64,000 nucleotides of DNA from JAWKWH01 sp040830725 (GTDB lineage Bacteria; Pseudomonadota; Alphaproteobacteria; Rhizobiales; Rhizobiaceae). Under the pieces are notes generated by a model. That model made no database searches. It was not told the DNA's origin and saw only the letters and a program-made list of their open reading frames with translations. The DNA is taken from positions 1-64,000 of the forward strand of contig JBFOMG010000020.1 of NCBI GenBank assembly GCA_040830725.1, written 5' to 3'. Positions 1-7,406 of the stretch are shown here, in pieces (within the stretch, counting starts at the first letter, position 1; the number at the start of each line of letters is the position of its first letter). A program made the translations under genes and the position numbers.

Positions 1-76
1 CAACCACCTCGTAGAACATCGCCACCACAAGGCCGAGCACCAGCACCATTCCGATTCTGGAAACAAGCTCTGACAA
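1..76 (-). CDS. Fragment of a TRAP transporter small permease (DctQ-like), cut at both ends
   Basis: Read on the minus strand, about the first 75 bases give an open hydrophobic stretch containing SELVSRIG, MVLVLGLVVAMF and YEVV. This resembles the first membrane helix of DctQ-type small permeases of TRAP transporters, where a YEVVARY-like motif follows the helix. The reading continues off the left edge. On the other side it runs directly into carboxylase sequence coded on the opposite strand, so neither gene is intact at this point. With only about 25 residues visible the family call is a resemblance. The join is discussed as a finding because it may be an assembly artefact. Confidence 0.4.
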   Translation of the reverse strand, partial: MSELVSRIGMVLVLGLVVAMFYEVV

Positions 77-88
77 CCGGTCGACGAG

Positions 89-1279
89 ATGCGGGCCGCG
101 ATGACCAGTGCTGCGGTCAAGGCAGCAAAAGCGATCGATTATTCAGGCGCGGGCACGATCGAGTTTATCGTCGACGGGTCACAGGGGCTGAGACCCGACG
201 GTTTCTGGTTCATGGAGATGAACACGCGGCTGCAGGTGGAACACCCGGTGACCGAGATGGTGACGGGTGTCGATCTGGTTGAGTGGCAGCTTCGTGTTGC
301 GGCGGGGGAAGAGCTACCGGCGAAACAGGAAGAGATCGAGCTGTGCGGTCATGCATTTGAAGCGCGTATCTATGCCGAGGACCCGGCCAAGGGGTTCCTG
401 CCGGCCATCGGCACGCTGCATCACCTCCACCTGGCCGACGCCACAGCGCCGTGTTTGACCCGCGTCGAGACGGGCGTCAGCGCGGGCGATTCCATCTCGC
501 CCTATTACGACCCGATGATCGCCAAGCTGGTGGTGCAAGGTCCCGACCGGGAAGCCGCGCTGACCGGTCTTGCCGGTGCGCTGGGCGACACACGCGTTGC
601 CGGTTCGACCGCCAACATCGCCTTTTTGAAAGCCCTTGCCGAGAACAATGCTTTTGCTGCCGGCGATGTTGATACCGGTATGATAGAGCGTGATCAGGAC
701 GAGCTTGTTGCTACTCCTGAGCCGGGCGATGCCGTGGTATTGCAAGCCCTGCTCGCGGCTTCCGGCTTCACGCATGCGACTTCCAGCGGCGATCCGTGGG
801 ACGCAATCGCCGGATATGGCCACTACCATCCAGTTGCCAGATCGGTACGGTTGAAGCACGGCGAAAACCTGATCGAAGCCAAGGCATATGCTGAGGATGG
901 CGGCCGCGTGCGGATTGAAACAGAAGATTCAACCAGCGCAGTCATGTCATTGGCTGATAATGGCAAATTCGCGCTGTGGCCGGGCCATATAACCGTGTTC
1001 GACGGCCCGTTCTCGCATGATTTCGAGATCCCCGATCCGTTTGCCGAAGCGCTGGATCATGGCGCCGGCGACCGGCTGACCGCGCCGATGCCGGGACTGG
1101 TGAAGGTGGTTCGGGCCACGGCCGGACAGGCGGTGAAGAAAGGAGCCGCGCTGCTGGTGCTCGAAGCGATGAAGATGGAACACACGATTGCCGCGCCGCA
1201 TGACGGGGTGCTGGCTGAGATTGCAGCCGAAGGTTCGCAGGTGACGGAGGGGACGGTGCTGGCGCGGTTTGAGGAGTAG
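89..1279 (+). CDS. Biotin-containing acyl-CoA carboxylase alpha subunit, N-terminus missing (probably methylcrotonyl-CoA carboxylase)
   Basis: The protein is the C-terminal 60% or so of a biotin carboxylase plus biotin carrier subunit, which carboxylates biotin with bicarbonate and ATP for transfer to an acyl-CoA. The end of the ATP-grasp/biotin carboxylase region is visible (MNTRLQVEHPVTE at residues 44-56 from the ATG at 89), then the biotin carboxylase C-terminal domain, and a biotinyl domain with AMKMEH near the end, the biotinylated lysine being about residue 362. Family length is about 650-670 residues; here 396 remain. An in-frame TGA at 71-73 blocks upstream reading, and the residues before the ATG (VDEMRAAM) still look native, so 89 is not a real start. 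The linker region favours methylcrotonyl-CoA carboxylase (leucine breakdown) over propionyl-CoA carboxylase, but this is not certain. Confidence 0.8.
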   Translation: MRAAMTSAAVKAAKAIDYSGAGTIEFIVDGSQGLRPDGFWFMEMNTRLQVEHPVTEMVTGVDLVEWQLRVAAGEELPAKQEEIELCGHAFEARIYAEDPAKGFLPAIGTLHHLHLADATAPCLTRVETGVSAGDSISPYYDPMIAKLVVQGPDREAALTGLAGALGDTRVAGSTANIAFLKALAENNAFAAGDVDTGMIERDQDELVATPEPGDAVVLQALLAASGFTHATSSGDPWDAIAGYGHYHPVARSVRLKHGENLIEAKAYAEDGGRVRIETEDSTSAVMSLADNGKFALWPGHITVFDGPFSHDFEIPDPFAEALDHGAGDRLTAPMPGLVKVVRATAGQAVKKGAALLVLEAMKMEHTIAAPHDGVLAEIAAEGSQVTEGTVLARFEE

Positions 1280-1311
1280 CCTTCCCAACTCGAACAGCCG
1301 CAATCCTGCGC

Positions 1312-1347
1312 AAAGAAAAACCGCGATCCGGATAGGCCGGACCGCGG
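1312..1347 (-). terminator. Rho-independent terminator for the minus-strand Sel1-like gene
   Basis: An inverted repeat at 1321-1347 has arms CCGCGATCCGG and CCGGACCGCGG with one mismatch and a 5-base loop. On the minus strand it is followed by TTTTTCTTT (1320 down to 1312), the classical shape of an intrinsic terminator. It lies about 130 bp downstream of the Sel1-like gene and converges on the carboxylase gene. Confidence 0.6.
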
Positions 1348-1479
1348 TGTCACAGTTGCGGTTGAACATCCCCCTGGCCCCGCAAGTCGCGAAACCCGAT
1401 GAACCCCCTGGTGTAGCGCCGCTTCAATCGCCGCGTTCTCGCATTGCTGCGCCGGACGGCAGAAACGCCGCCGGCAAAA

Positions 1480-1746
1480 TCAGTGCATTGTCATCCATTC
1501 GCGGGCGTCGCGCAGCGCCTGGGCAATTTCGCCCTTGGTCATCGTTTCCGACAATTCGATGCGCAGGGCCGCAGCGCGTTCCGAACCCTTGATGGCGGCG
1601 ATATTGAACCATTTGTGCGCAGCGATGATGTCGACATCGCAGTCGCGGCCGGTTGCATACATCATGCCCAGTTCGAACAGAATATCTGCCTGAGCGGTTG
1701 TTCCCATGTCGCCGAAACCGGCTTCCAGCATGTCAAAACGAGCCAT
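1480..1746 (-). CDS. Small Sel1-like repeat protein
   Basis: An 88-residue protein with no signal peptide. The middle (ADILFELGMMYATGRDCDVD, then AHKWFNIAAIKG) matches the Sel1/TPR-like helix pair pattern, in which a short helix, a glycine turn and an AxxWFxxAA helix repeat. Short single-unit Sel1 proteins of this size occur widely in Rhizobiales, where their function is not established. The rest is a charged helix ending in REWMTMH. It stands alone, transcribed away from the DUF2147 gene, with an intrinsic terminator downstream. Confidence in the coding call is good; the function is unknown, probably protein-protein contact. Confidence 0.7.
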   Translation of the reverse strand: MARFDMLEAGFGDMGTTAQADILFELGMMYATGRDCDVDIIAAHKWFNIAAIKGSERAAALRIELSETMTKGEIAQALRDAREWMTMH

Positions 1747-2134
1747 TTTCCCCTGTCCTTTTTCGTCTGGCGAAACAACCGCTTATGTCCCCGCGGCCGC
1801 TTCTCGTTTGATGGGTGAAGCATGGCGGCGAGGTTTCAATTACCGGTTAAATGGCTTGCTTAACGCCGAGCAAACGAAACAAAAACAACATGTTAATGTG
1901 AGATTTCGTTAAGGATGACAGGGGCAGCAATTTCGCGGAATTGGCGAAAATACGCTGAAAATGCCGCCGGCCGAATTCAAGATTTTGCTAACCACGGCGC
2001 AGAAAGGCAAAATCATTCACGCGCGGAGCCAAGGCCGGTTACCAAGGGTTACAGCGCGCTTTCGTTTTGCCGCACTATTGAATAAAATCACGCGACAGGG
2101 ACACAACGACTCGAAAAATCACGGAGGGTCCACA
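1747..2134. other. Intergenic region without a recognised gene
   Basis: The 388 bases between the divergent Sel1-like and DUF2147 genes must hold both promoters. The open frame that extends the DUF2147 protein upstream to 1961 lacks a signal peptide at its own start and I do not take it as coding. No convincing hairpin, repeat or small gene was seen. Confidence 0.5.
2121..2134 (+). promoter_or_regulatory. Ribosome binding site deciding the DUF2147 start
   Basis: The sequence ACGGAGGGTC at 2121-2130 places a strong GGAGG at suitable spacing before the ATG at 2135. It supports this start over the upstream in-frame ATG at 1961. Confidence 0.7.
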
Positions 2135-2473
2135 ATGGGAAACAGGATTATCCTCGCAGCGGCGGCCAGCATCGCCATGACCGGAGCAGCGCTTGCTGAC
2201 CCGATTGAAGGCAACTGGCGAACACAGAGCGGCGAAACGGCAGCAATCGGCAAATGCGGCGGCGCCTACTGCATCACGCTGAAAACCGGCGACTATGCCG
2301 GAAAGCGTATTGGCCGGCTGAGCGGCGGCGGTGGAAAATACAGCGGCACGGTGACAGATCCCGCCGACGACAAGGAATATTCAGGTTCAGCCACCATTTC
2401 CGGCTCCAATATGCGGTTGAAGGGTTGTGCGCTGAAAATCTTCTGCCAGACGCAAAACTGGAAGAAGATGTAG
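2135..2473 (+). CDS. Secreted DUF2147 family protein
   Basis: A 112-residue exported protein. Residues 1-21 form a signal peptide (basic start, hydrophobic core, cleavage near ALA-DP). The mature part begins DPIEGNWRTQSGETAAIG, the usual opening of DUF2147 proteins, in which a G-W pair is followed by a small beta-barrel. Four cysteines are visible (GKCGGAYC and KGCALKIFC), probably two disulfides. The family is common in Gram-negative bacteria and its biochemical role is not established. A GGAGG ribosome binding site fixes the start and a perfect hairpin follows the stop, so this is probably a single-gene transcript. Confidence 0.85.
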   Translation: MGNRIILAAAASIAMTGAALADPIEGNWRTQSGETAAIGKCGGAYCITLKTGDYAGKRIGRLSGGGGKYSGTVTDPADDKEYSGSATISGSNMRLKGCALKIFCQTQNWKKM

Positions 2474-2515
2474 GCTTTGCCACAATTCCCGGCCAAGCCG
2501 ACCGACCAGGACTTC

Positions 2516-2543
2516 AAAACGGCCCGTTCTCACGGGCCGTTTT
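2516..2543 (+). terminator. Bidirectional-looking intrinsic terminator after the DUF2147 gene
   Basis: A perfect 11-bp inverted repeat (AAAACGGCCCG and CGGGCCGTTTT) with a 6-base loop ends in TTTTG on the plus strand, 42 bp after the DUF2147 stop codon. The A/T ends let it work on either strand. Confidence 0.75.
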
Positions 2544-2698
2544 GTTACGGAAATGAAGGTTTCCGGCAACAATCGAAACATGATGGCTGTTGCGGCGACA
2601 TTCACCTGAAACAGCGCTCCTTCATAGAGTGGGTCATCCCGAGGCCCGATCGATTGAGTGGGTCTTCCCTAGATCCAATCAATCATGAGGACGCAACC

Positions 2699-3532
2699 AT
2701 GAACGCCATTACCCCGATTACCGCCGCTCCCGACTACAAAGCCATCAAGGCGAAGCAAAACGCCGCCTGGTCCTCCGGCGACTATGCCCGCATCGGCGTC
2801 ACGCTGCAGATCACCGGCGAGGAGCTTGCCGAAGCGGCAGAAACCAGGCCGAACACCAACGTGCTCGATGTCGCCGCCGGTAACGGCAACGCCACGCTTG
2901 CCTTTGCGCGCCGTTTTGCCAATGTGACGTCGACCGACTATGTCGGCCATCTGCTTGAAAGTGGCCGCGCCCGCGCCGAGGCCGAGGGGCTTGATGTCGA
3001 CTACATGGTCGCGGATGCCGAAAACCTCCCCTTCTCCGACGATTCATTTGACATGACCATCTCCACATTCGGTGTCATGTTTGCGCCCAACCAGATCAAA
3101 TCGGCAGCCGAAATGATGCGTGTCGTCAAACCGGGTGGCAAGGTGGCGATGGCCAACTGGACGCCGGAAAGCTTCATCGGCGCGCTGTTCAAGACGCTTG
3201 GAAAACATGTTCCGCCGCCAGCGGGCGTCAAGTCACCTGCCACGTGGGGCAATGAGCAGTGGATCAACGAGACATTCGGTGGCTCGGCCAACGAGATCGT
3301 CTTCATCCGCAAGATGTTCAACTTCCGCTACCCGTCGCCGCAGGCCTTCGTCGACATTTTCAAGACCTATTACGGCCCGGTGCACAAGGCCTTCATCGCG
3401 GTCGGCGAAGCCGGTGAGGCAGCGCTTGAAGCCGATATCCTGGCAACAATTGCCGACTACAACACCGCCATGGACGGCACGATGATGGTGCCTTCAGAAT
3501 ATGCGGAGATCGTCATCACCAAGAAGATGTGA
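2699..3532 (+). CDS. Class I SAM-dependent methyltransferase (Methyltransf_11 type)
   Basis: A 277-residue cytoplasmic protein. Motif I for S-adenosylmethionine is visible as NVLDVAAGNGNATLAFARR near residues 50-68, followed by an acidic motif (TSTDYVGHLLE), motif II/post-II (YMVADAENLPFSDDSFDM) and motif III (RVVKPGGKVAMANW). The arrangement is that of small-molecule methyltransferases of the UbiE/Coq5-like group, but nothing in the sequence or neighbourhood shows the substrate. The start is the ATG at 2699 after ATGAGGACGC, rather than the upstream in-frame ATG at 2477, which would add 74 residues with no similarity to the family. An intrinsic terminator follows the stop. Confidence 0.85.
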   Translation: MNAITPITAAPDYKAIKAKQNAAWSSGDYARIGVTLQITGEELAEAAETRPNTNVLDVAAGNGNATLAFARRFANVTSTDYVGHLLESGRARAEAEGLDVDYMVADAENLPFSDDSFDMTISTFGVMFAPNQIKSAAEMMRVVKPGGKVAMANWTPESFIGALFKTLGKHVPPPAGVKSPATWGNEQWINETFGGSANEIVFIRKMFNFRYPSPQAFVDIFKTYYGPVHKAFIAVGEAGEAALEADILATIADYNTAMDGTMMVPSEYAEIVITKKM

Positions 3533-3559
3533 GGTTTTGCAGCAGCTGACCACAGGCCG

Positions 3560-3590
3560 GCCGGGGCAACCCGGCTTGTTTTTTTTGATC
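3560..3590 (+). terminator. Intrinsic terminator after the methyltransferase gene
   Basis: The stem GCCGGG/CCCGGC closes a GCAA tetraloop (GNRA type, very stable) and is followed by TTG and a run of eight T. It lies 27 bp after the methyltransferase stop and just beyond the end of the convergent GST gene. Confidence 0.85.
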
Positions 3591-4297
3591 TACCGCGCTC
3601 GTTGCCCGAAAAGAATTTTTTGCGCGTCCTTGTCGGTTGGGGCGCTGCCCTGGCGGTCGATATCGGTGCCGTAGGCGATGCCCCTGGCGACGGCAGGACG
3701 GGCCAGCATGCGTTCATACCAGGTTTTTACGTGCGGGAATTCATCCAGGTTCTGTCCGTGGCGCTCGTGGCGCAACGCCCAGCCCATGATTGCCATGTCG
3801 GCAATCGAGTAGTCGCCGGCAAAAAACTCACGATCCGCCAACCGCCTGTTCATGACGCCGTAGAGCCGGTTGCACTCGTCGGTGTAGCGTTTGATCGCGT
3901 ACTCGATCTTTTCCGGCGCGTAGAGGCGGAAATGGTGCGCCTGACCCGCCATCGGCCCGAAGCCGCCCATCTGCCAATGCAGCCATTGGTCGACCTCGAC
4001 CCGCTGGCGCTCGTCTGCGGGATAAAACCTGCCAAACTTGCGGCCGAGATATTGCAGGATCGCGCCTGACTCGAACACCGAGATCGGTTCACCGCCGGGC
4101 CCTTCAGGATCAATGATCGCCGGCATGCGGTTGTTGGGCGAGATTTTCAGAAATTCCGGCTCGAACTGCTCGCCCTTGCCGATATTGACGTGGTTGAGCT
4201 CCCACGGAACGGCGAATTCCTCCAGCGCAATGGTGATTTTCCAGCCATTCGGTGTCGGCCAAAAGAAAAGCTGGATTGGTTCGGTCTGGCTGGTCAT
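3590..4297 (-). CDS. Glutathione S-transferase family protein, YfcG/Nu-class-like
   Basis: A 235-residue two-domain protein. The N-terminal thioredoxin-like domain opens with IQLFFWPTPNGWKITIALEE; the TPN-G-K pattern is typical of YfcG/YghU-like GSTs, which act as glutathione-dependent disulfide reductases and use Thr/Asn rather than Tyr or Ser. NNRMPAIIDP is the conserved cis-proline loop and FESGAILQYLGRKFG the glutathione-binding end of the domain. The all-helical C-terminal domain contains the SIADMAI N-capping box. The start is the ATG at 4297, preceded by AAAGGCGAACC on the minus strand; an in-frame ATG 12 codons upstream is less well placed. Likely role: thiol or peroxide metabolism in the cytoplasm. 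Confidence 0.85.
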   Translation of the reverse strand: MTSQTEPIQLFFWPTPNGWKITIALEEFAVPWELNHVNIGKGEQFEPEFLKISPNNRMPAIIDPEGPGGEPISVFESGAILQYLGRKFGRFYPADERQRVEVDQWLHWQMGGFGPMAGQAHHFRLYAPEKIEYAIKRYTDECNRLYGVMNRRLADREFFAGDYSIADMAIMGWALRHERHGQNLDEFPHVKTWYERMLARPAVARGIAYGTDIDRQGSAPTDKDAQKILFGQRAR

Positions 4298-4468
4298 CGT
4301 GGGTTCGCCTTTGAGCAATAGCTCCCGGATCATAACGAGCCGATTGCCGCGGGCAAACCCGTCGTCGACTTTAACCAGTTTGAACGCCAGATGAACGGTG
4401 GTCTCAGAGCCGGTTCAGTGGCCGCGGGTCATAATCCCATTTAACAAATGCAAGGGATACCGATACCG

Positions 4469-4630
4469 ATGCTGTTTCGCCGCTTTACCATTGTCTGCCT
4501 GATCCTGACGGTTTTCGGCATGTGGTTTGCAGCACTCGCCGCCAACAGCGAGCGGCGTTCAGCCAAAACCGTCCGGCTTCCCTGCTTATCGATAACCACC
4601 CCGACGTGTGACCGGGCGCACCGCCGCTGA
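4469..4630 (+). CDS. Tiny putative secreted or membrane-anchored peptide
   Basis: About 53 residues, opening MLFRRF followed by a hydrophobic segment (TIVCLILTVFGMWFAALAA) and a short basic tail with two cysteines. This resembles small exported peptides of Rhizobiales with the same opening, but I cannot name a family. An AGGGA lies about 12 bases before the ATG at 4469; another in-frame ATG exists at 4448. It is followed by a second tiny exported peptide gene on the same strand. Coding status is uncertain. Confidence 0.4.
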   Translation: MLFRRFTIVCLILTVFGMWFAALAANSERRSAKTVRLPCLSITTPTCDRAHRR

Positions 4631-4668
4631 GGCGCAAGTGTGACAGAACTGATCGAAGGGACAGACCG

Positions 4669-4839
4669 ATGAACCGTTTTCGCCGCCTCACTGTTGGAGC
4701 CTTTGGCACAGCGATCGTGCTGGCCGGAATGTCATTCATGCCGGCCAACGCGGTGACCGAAAACACCATTGGCGACAACGTCACGGCAAACACCGGCGTC
4801 GGGTTCGTCTTGATGGTGTCGATCCGCCGCAGCCAGTGA
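4669..4839 (+). CDS. 56-residue putative exported peptide
   Basis: The frame begins MNRFRRLTVGAFGTAIVLAG and continues through a signal-peptide-like segment ending MPANA-VTENT, leaving a mature peptide of about 26 residues (TENTIGDNVTANTGVGF and on). A GAAGGG ribosome binding site lies 8 bases before the ATG. The good ribosome binding site and complete signal peptide argue for a real gene. No family is recognised. It precedes AMP nucleosidase by 91 bp. Confidence 0.45.
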   Translation: MNRFRRLTVGAFGTAIVLAGMSFMPANAVTENTIGDNVTANTGVGFVLMVSIRRSQ

Positions 4840-4930
4840 GTTAACGCGGCGAGTTATCTGGAGAAACCACAATGTCACAAATTTCCTCTACCCCTCTCCA
4901 AAAGCGCCGCGCACATCTCTATATTGGGCC

Positions 4931-6430
4931 ATGGATGACAGAACCTTTCCCGAACCAATCGAAGACATTTCACGCCCGCAACCGTTTGCCCGCGAAACCT
5001 TCACCGATGCCCACCAAGCCGTCGCGGCATTAAAAGAGCTTTATCAACGCAATACGCAGTTTCTGGCCAACGCGTTTACCGACTATTGCGAGAAGGGAGT
5101 GGCGCACCGCTACCGCGCCTATTACCCGCAAGTCGGCGTTTCAACGACATCGTTTGCCCATATCGATTCGCGCCTGGCCTATGGCCATATGCCTGCGCCT
5201 GGCCACTATGCGACGACGATCACCCGGCCCAACCTGTTCGAACCCTATCTGACCGACCAGCTCGGCCTGATCATCCGCAATCATGGCGTGGCGGTGGAAG
5301 TATCTGAATCCGATACACCCATTCCGCTGCATTTTGCTTTTGCCGAAGGCGCCAATGTTGGCGCAAAGGCGGCAGAGAATATCGACCGGCCGTTACGCGA
5401 CCTGTTCGATGTGCCGGATATCAACGCCACAGACGATCACATCGCCAACGGCACCTATGAACCCGGTCCCGGCGAACCCTTGCCGCTGGCGCCGTTTACC
5501 GCGCAACGCATCGACTATTCGCTGCACCGGCTGGCGCACTATACCGCCACCAGCCCACATCACTTCCAGAACTATGTGCTGTTTACCAACTATCAGTTCT
5601 ATATCGAGGAATTTTGCGAATATGCCCGCGGTCTCATGGCCAAGGGCGGCAAAGGCTATTCTGCGTTCATCGAACCGGGCAATGTGCTGACCAAAGCGGG
5701 GGATGAAAGCTCGTGTGAAGGCACGGCGCCCAGCAAACTGCCGCAAATGCCGGCCTATCACCTGGCCAAGCCGGGCCATGCCGGGATCACCATGGTCAAT
5801 ATCGGCGTCGGGCCATCCAACGCCAAGACGATTACCGACCACATTGCGGTATTGAGGCCACATTGCTGGCTGATGCTCGGCCACTGTGCCGGCCTTCGCA
5901 ACAGCCAGGCGCTGGGCGACTATGTGCTGGCGCATGCCTATGTGCGCGAAGACCATGTGCTCGACGATGACCTGCCCGTGTCGGTGCCGATTCCGGCGCT
6001 GGCCGAGGTGCAGGTGGCGATGCAGGAGGCGGTGGCCGAGGTTACCGGGCTTGCCGGCTATGACCTGAAAAGGGTGATGCGCACGGGCACGGTGGCGACC
6101 ATCGACAACCGCAACTGGGAGCTGCGCGATCAAGGCGGGCCCGTGCAGCGTCTGTCGCAATCACGCGCCATCGCGCTCGACATGGAATCGGCCACTATCG
6201 CTGCCAACGGGTTCCGCTTCCGCGTGCCCTACGGCACGCTGTTATGCGTTTCCGACAAGCCGCTGCATGGTGAGTTGAAACTGCCGGGCATGGCCAGCGC
6301 ATTCTACAAACGTCAGGTCGGCCAGCACCTGACGATTGGCATCAAGGCGCTGGAAGCGCTGGCGCAGATGCCGCCGGAACGGCTGCATTCGCGCAAACTC
6401 AGGAGCTTCAACGAGACGGCGTTTCAGTGA
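4931..6430 (+). CDS. amn: AMP nucleosidase
   Basis: A 499-residue cytoplasmic enzyme that hydrolyses AMP to adenine and ribose 5-phosphate, controlling adenylate pools. The N-terminal AMP-nucleosidase-specific domain occupies about the first 170 residues (HRYRAYYPQVGVSTTSFAHID, PIPLHFAF). The C-terminal part is a nucleoside-phosphorylase-like domain with MVNIGVGPSNAKTITDHIAV, MLGHCAGLRNSQALGDYVLA and ALDMESATIAANGFRFRVPY, the last holding the ribose-binding Met-Glu-Ser. Length and order match the family. The gene appears to stand alone and converges with the LysR gene 12 bp beyond its stop. Confidence 0.93.
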   Translation: MDDRTFPEPIEDISRPQPFARETFTDAHQAVAALKELYQRNTQFLANAFTDYCEKGVAHRYRAYYPQVGVSTTSFAHIDSRLAYGHMPAPGHYATTITRPNLFEPYLTDQLGLIIRNHGVAVEVSESDTPIPLHFAFAEGANVGAKAAENIDRPLRDLFDVPDINATDDHIANGTYEPGPGEPLPLAPFTAQRIDYSLHRLAHYTATSPHHFQNYVLFTNYQFYIEEFCEYARGLMAKGGKGYSAFIEPGNVLTKAGDESSCEGTAPSKLPQMPAYHLAKPGHAGITMVNIGVGPSNAKTITDHIAVLRPHCWLMLGHCAGLRNSQALGDYVLAHAYVREDHVLDDDLPVSVPIPALAEVQVAMQEAVAEVTGLAGYDLKRVMRTGTVATIDNRNWELRDQGGPVQRLSQSRAIALDMESATIAANGFRFRVPYGTLLCVSDKPLHGELKLPGMASAFYKRQVGQHLTIGIKALEALAQMPPERLHSRKLRSFNETAFQ

Positions 6431-6442
6431 GGAAGGTGCTTT

Positions 6443-7306
6443 TCAAGCCGCCAACGCTTCACTCACCAGCACATGCTCCCTCCCCTCTTCCCCGCCTCTG
6501 CGCCAGCACAGCCACTGGCCGCCGGTCATGGTCAGGCGCTTGGTGGAGACCTGAACCAGGTCGCCTTTCTCCAACGCTGCCGCTGCCACCGGCAGGGATG
6601 CAAGCGTGACCCCGGCACCCGACCTGGCTGCTTCCAGCGCGGTGATCTGGCTGTCGAAACGCAGCACCGGGGAAGATGGCGGCGGTTCGCCGGCCGCACT
6701 TGCCCATTCGGCCCAGCCTGTACGTGGACCGGTGAGTGCGATTACCGGCAGTTCGCGCCAGCTTTTGGCCGCACCGGCCAAACCCGGCGCGGCGACGGGT
6801 GCGAGTTGTTCGCGGAACAGAAGCGCGCTGTCATGGCCTTCCCAGTCTCCGTGGCCAAAGCGGATGAGATAGTCGTGTTCGCCGGCGTCATAGTCTGCCT
6901 CACGCCCAATCGAGGTGACCGACAGTTCCACGCCGGACAATGCGGCCGCCAAGCGCTTCAGACGCGGCGCAACCCAGAGCGTAGCGATCGACGCGGTGGC
7001 GGCGATTGAAAGGCGCCTGCGCGGACGTGCGAACAGGTCGGCGGTACCGCGGCGGACGCGAGCCAGCGCGCCGGTGATATGCGGCAGGTAGGCGTCACCG
7101 GCCACCGTCAGTTCAACGCCCTTGGGCAGGCGGTTGAACAGCTTTGTGCCGAGCCGGGTTTCCAAAAGCTTGATGCGTTGGCTGACCGCCGCCTGGGTCA
7201 AGCCCGTCTCCTGCGCAGCGGCGGTGAAGCTGCCGAGCCTGCCGGCGGCCTCAAATGCGCGTAGCCACTCCAGTGGCGGCAAGCCGGCTTCGGGCGAAGT
7301 TGTCAT
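6443..7306 (-). CDS. LysR family transcriptional regulator, likely controlling tmpAB
   Basis: A 287-residue regulator. The N-terminal winged helix-turn-helix is clear (PLEWLRAFEAAGRLGSFTAA, ETGLTQAAVSQRIKLLE, LFNRLPKGVELT in the first 70 residues), followed by a LysR substrate-binding domain. The N-terminus resembles the GcvA/AmpR subgroup. The ATG at 7306 is chosen because the DNA-binding domain starts right after it; the 55 codons upstream overlap the tmpA start and lack similarity. It diverges from the tmpA-tmpB pair across 100 bp, the usual LysR layout, so it probably activates them in response to the phosphonate or a product. That link is inference. Confidence 0.88.
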   Translation of the reverse strand: MTTSPEAGLPPLEWLRAFEAAGRLGSFTAAAQETGLTQAAVSQRIKLLETRLGTKLFNRLPKGVELTVAGDAYLPHITGALARVRRGTADLFARPRRRLSIAATASIATLWVAPRLKRLAAALSGVELSVTSIGREADYDAGEHDYLIRFGHGDWEGHDSALLFREQLAPVAAPGLAGAAKSWRELPVIALTGPRTGWAEWASAAGEPPPSSPVLRFDSQITALEAARSGAGVTLASLPVAAAALEKGDLVQVSTKRLTMTGGQWLCWRRGGEEGREHVLVSEALAA

Positions 7307-7329
7307 AAATTTTCTATAGCCATGATGCA

Positions 7330-7345
7330 AAAATCCATTGATTTT
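7330..7345. promoter_or_regulatory. Candidate LysR operator between the LysR gene and tmpA
   Basis: A perfect inverted repeat AAAATC-N4-GATTTT lies in the 100-bp divergent region, closer to the regulator than to tmpA. AT-rich dyads of about 15 bp are typical LysR-type recognition sites. No experimental or comparative support is available here. Confidence 0.4.
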
Positions 7346-7406
7346 CTTTAGAGTAAACTTGGCGTATCCGGAAGACCGGACAGACTTGCCAGCTTGAGGA
7401 ACCGGG

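Noticed and set aside
1961..2134. N-terminal extension of the DUF2147 protein from the ATG at 1961
   Set aside because: The signal peptide and a strong GGAGG site mark the start at 2135; the extension is basic and would hide the signal peptide.
5393..6160. 255-codon minus-strand frame inside amn
   Set aside because: Antisense to AMP nucleosidase with no recognisable motif; a codon-bias shadow.
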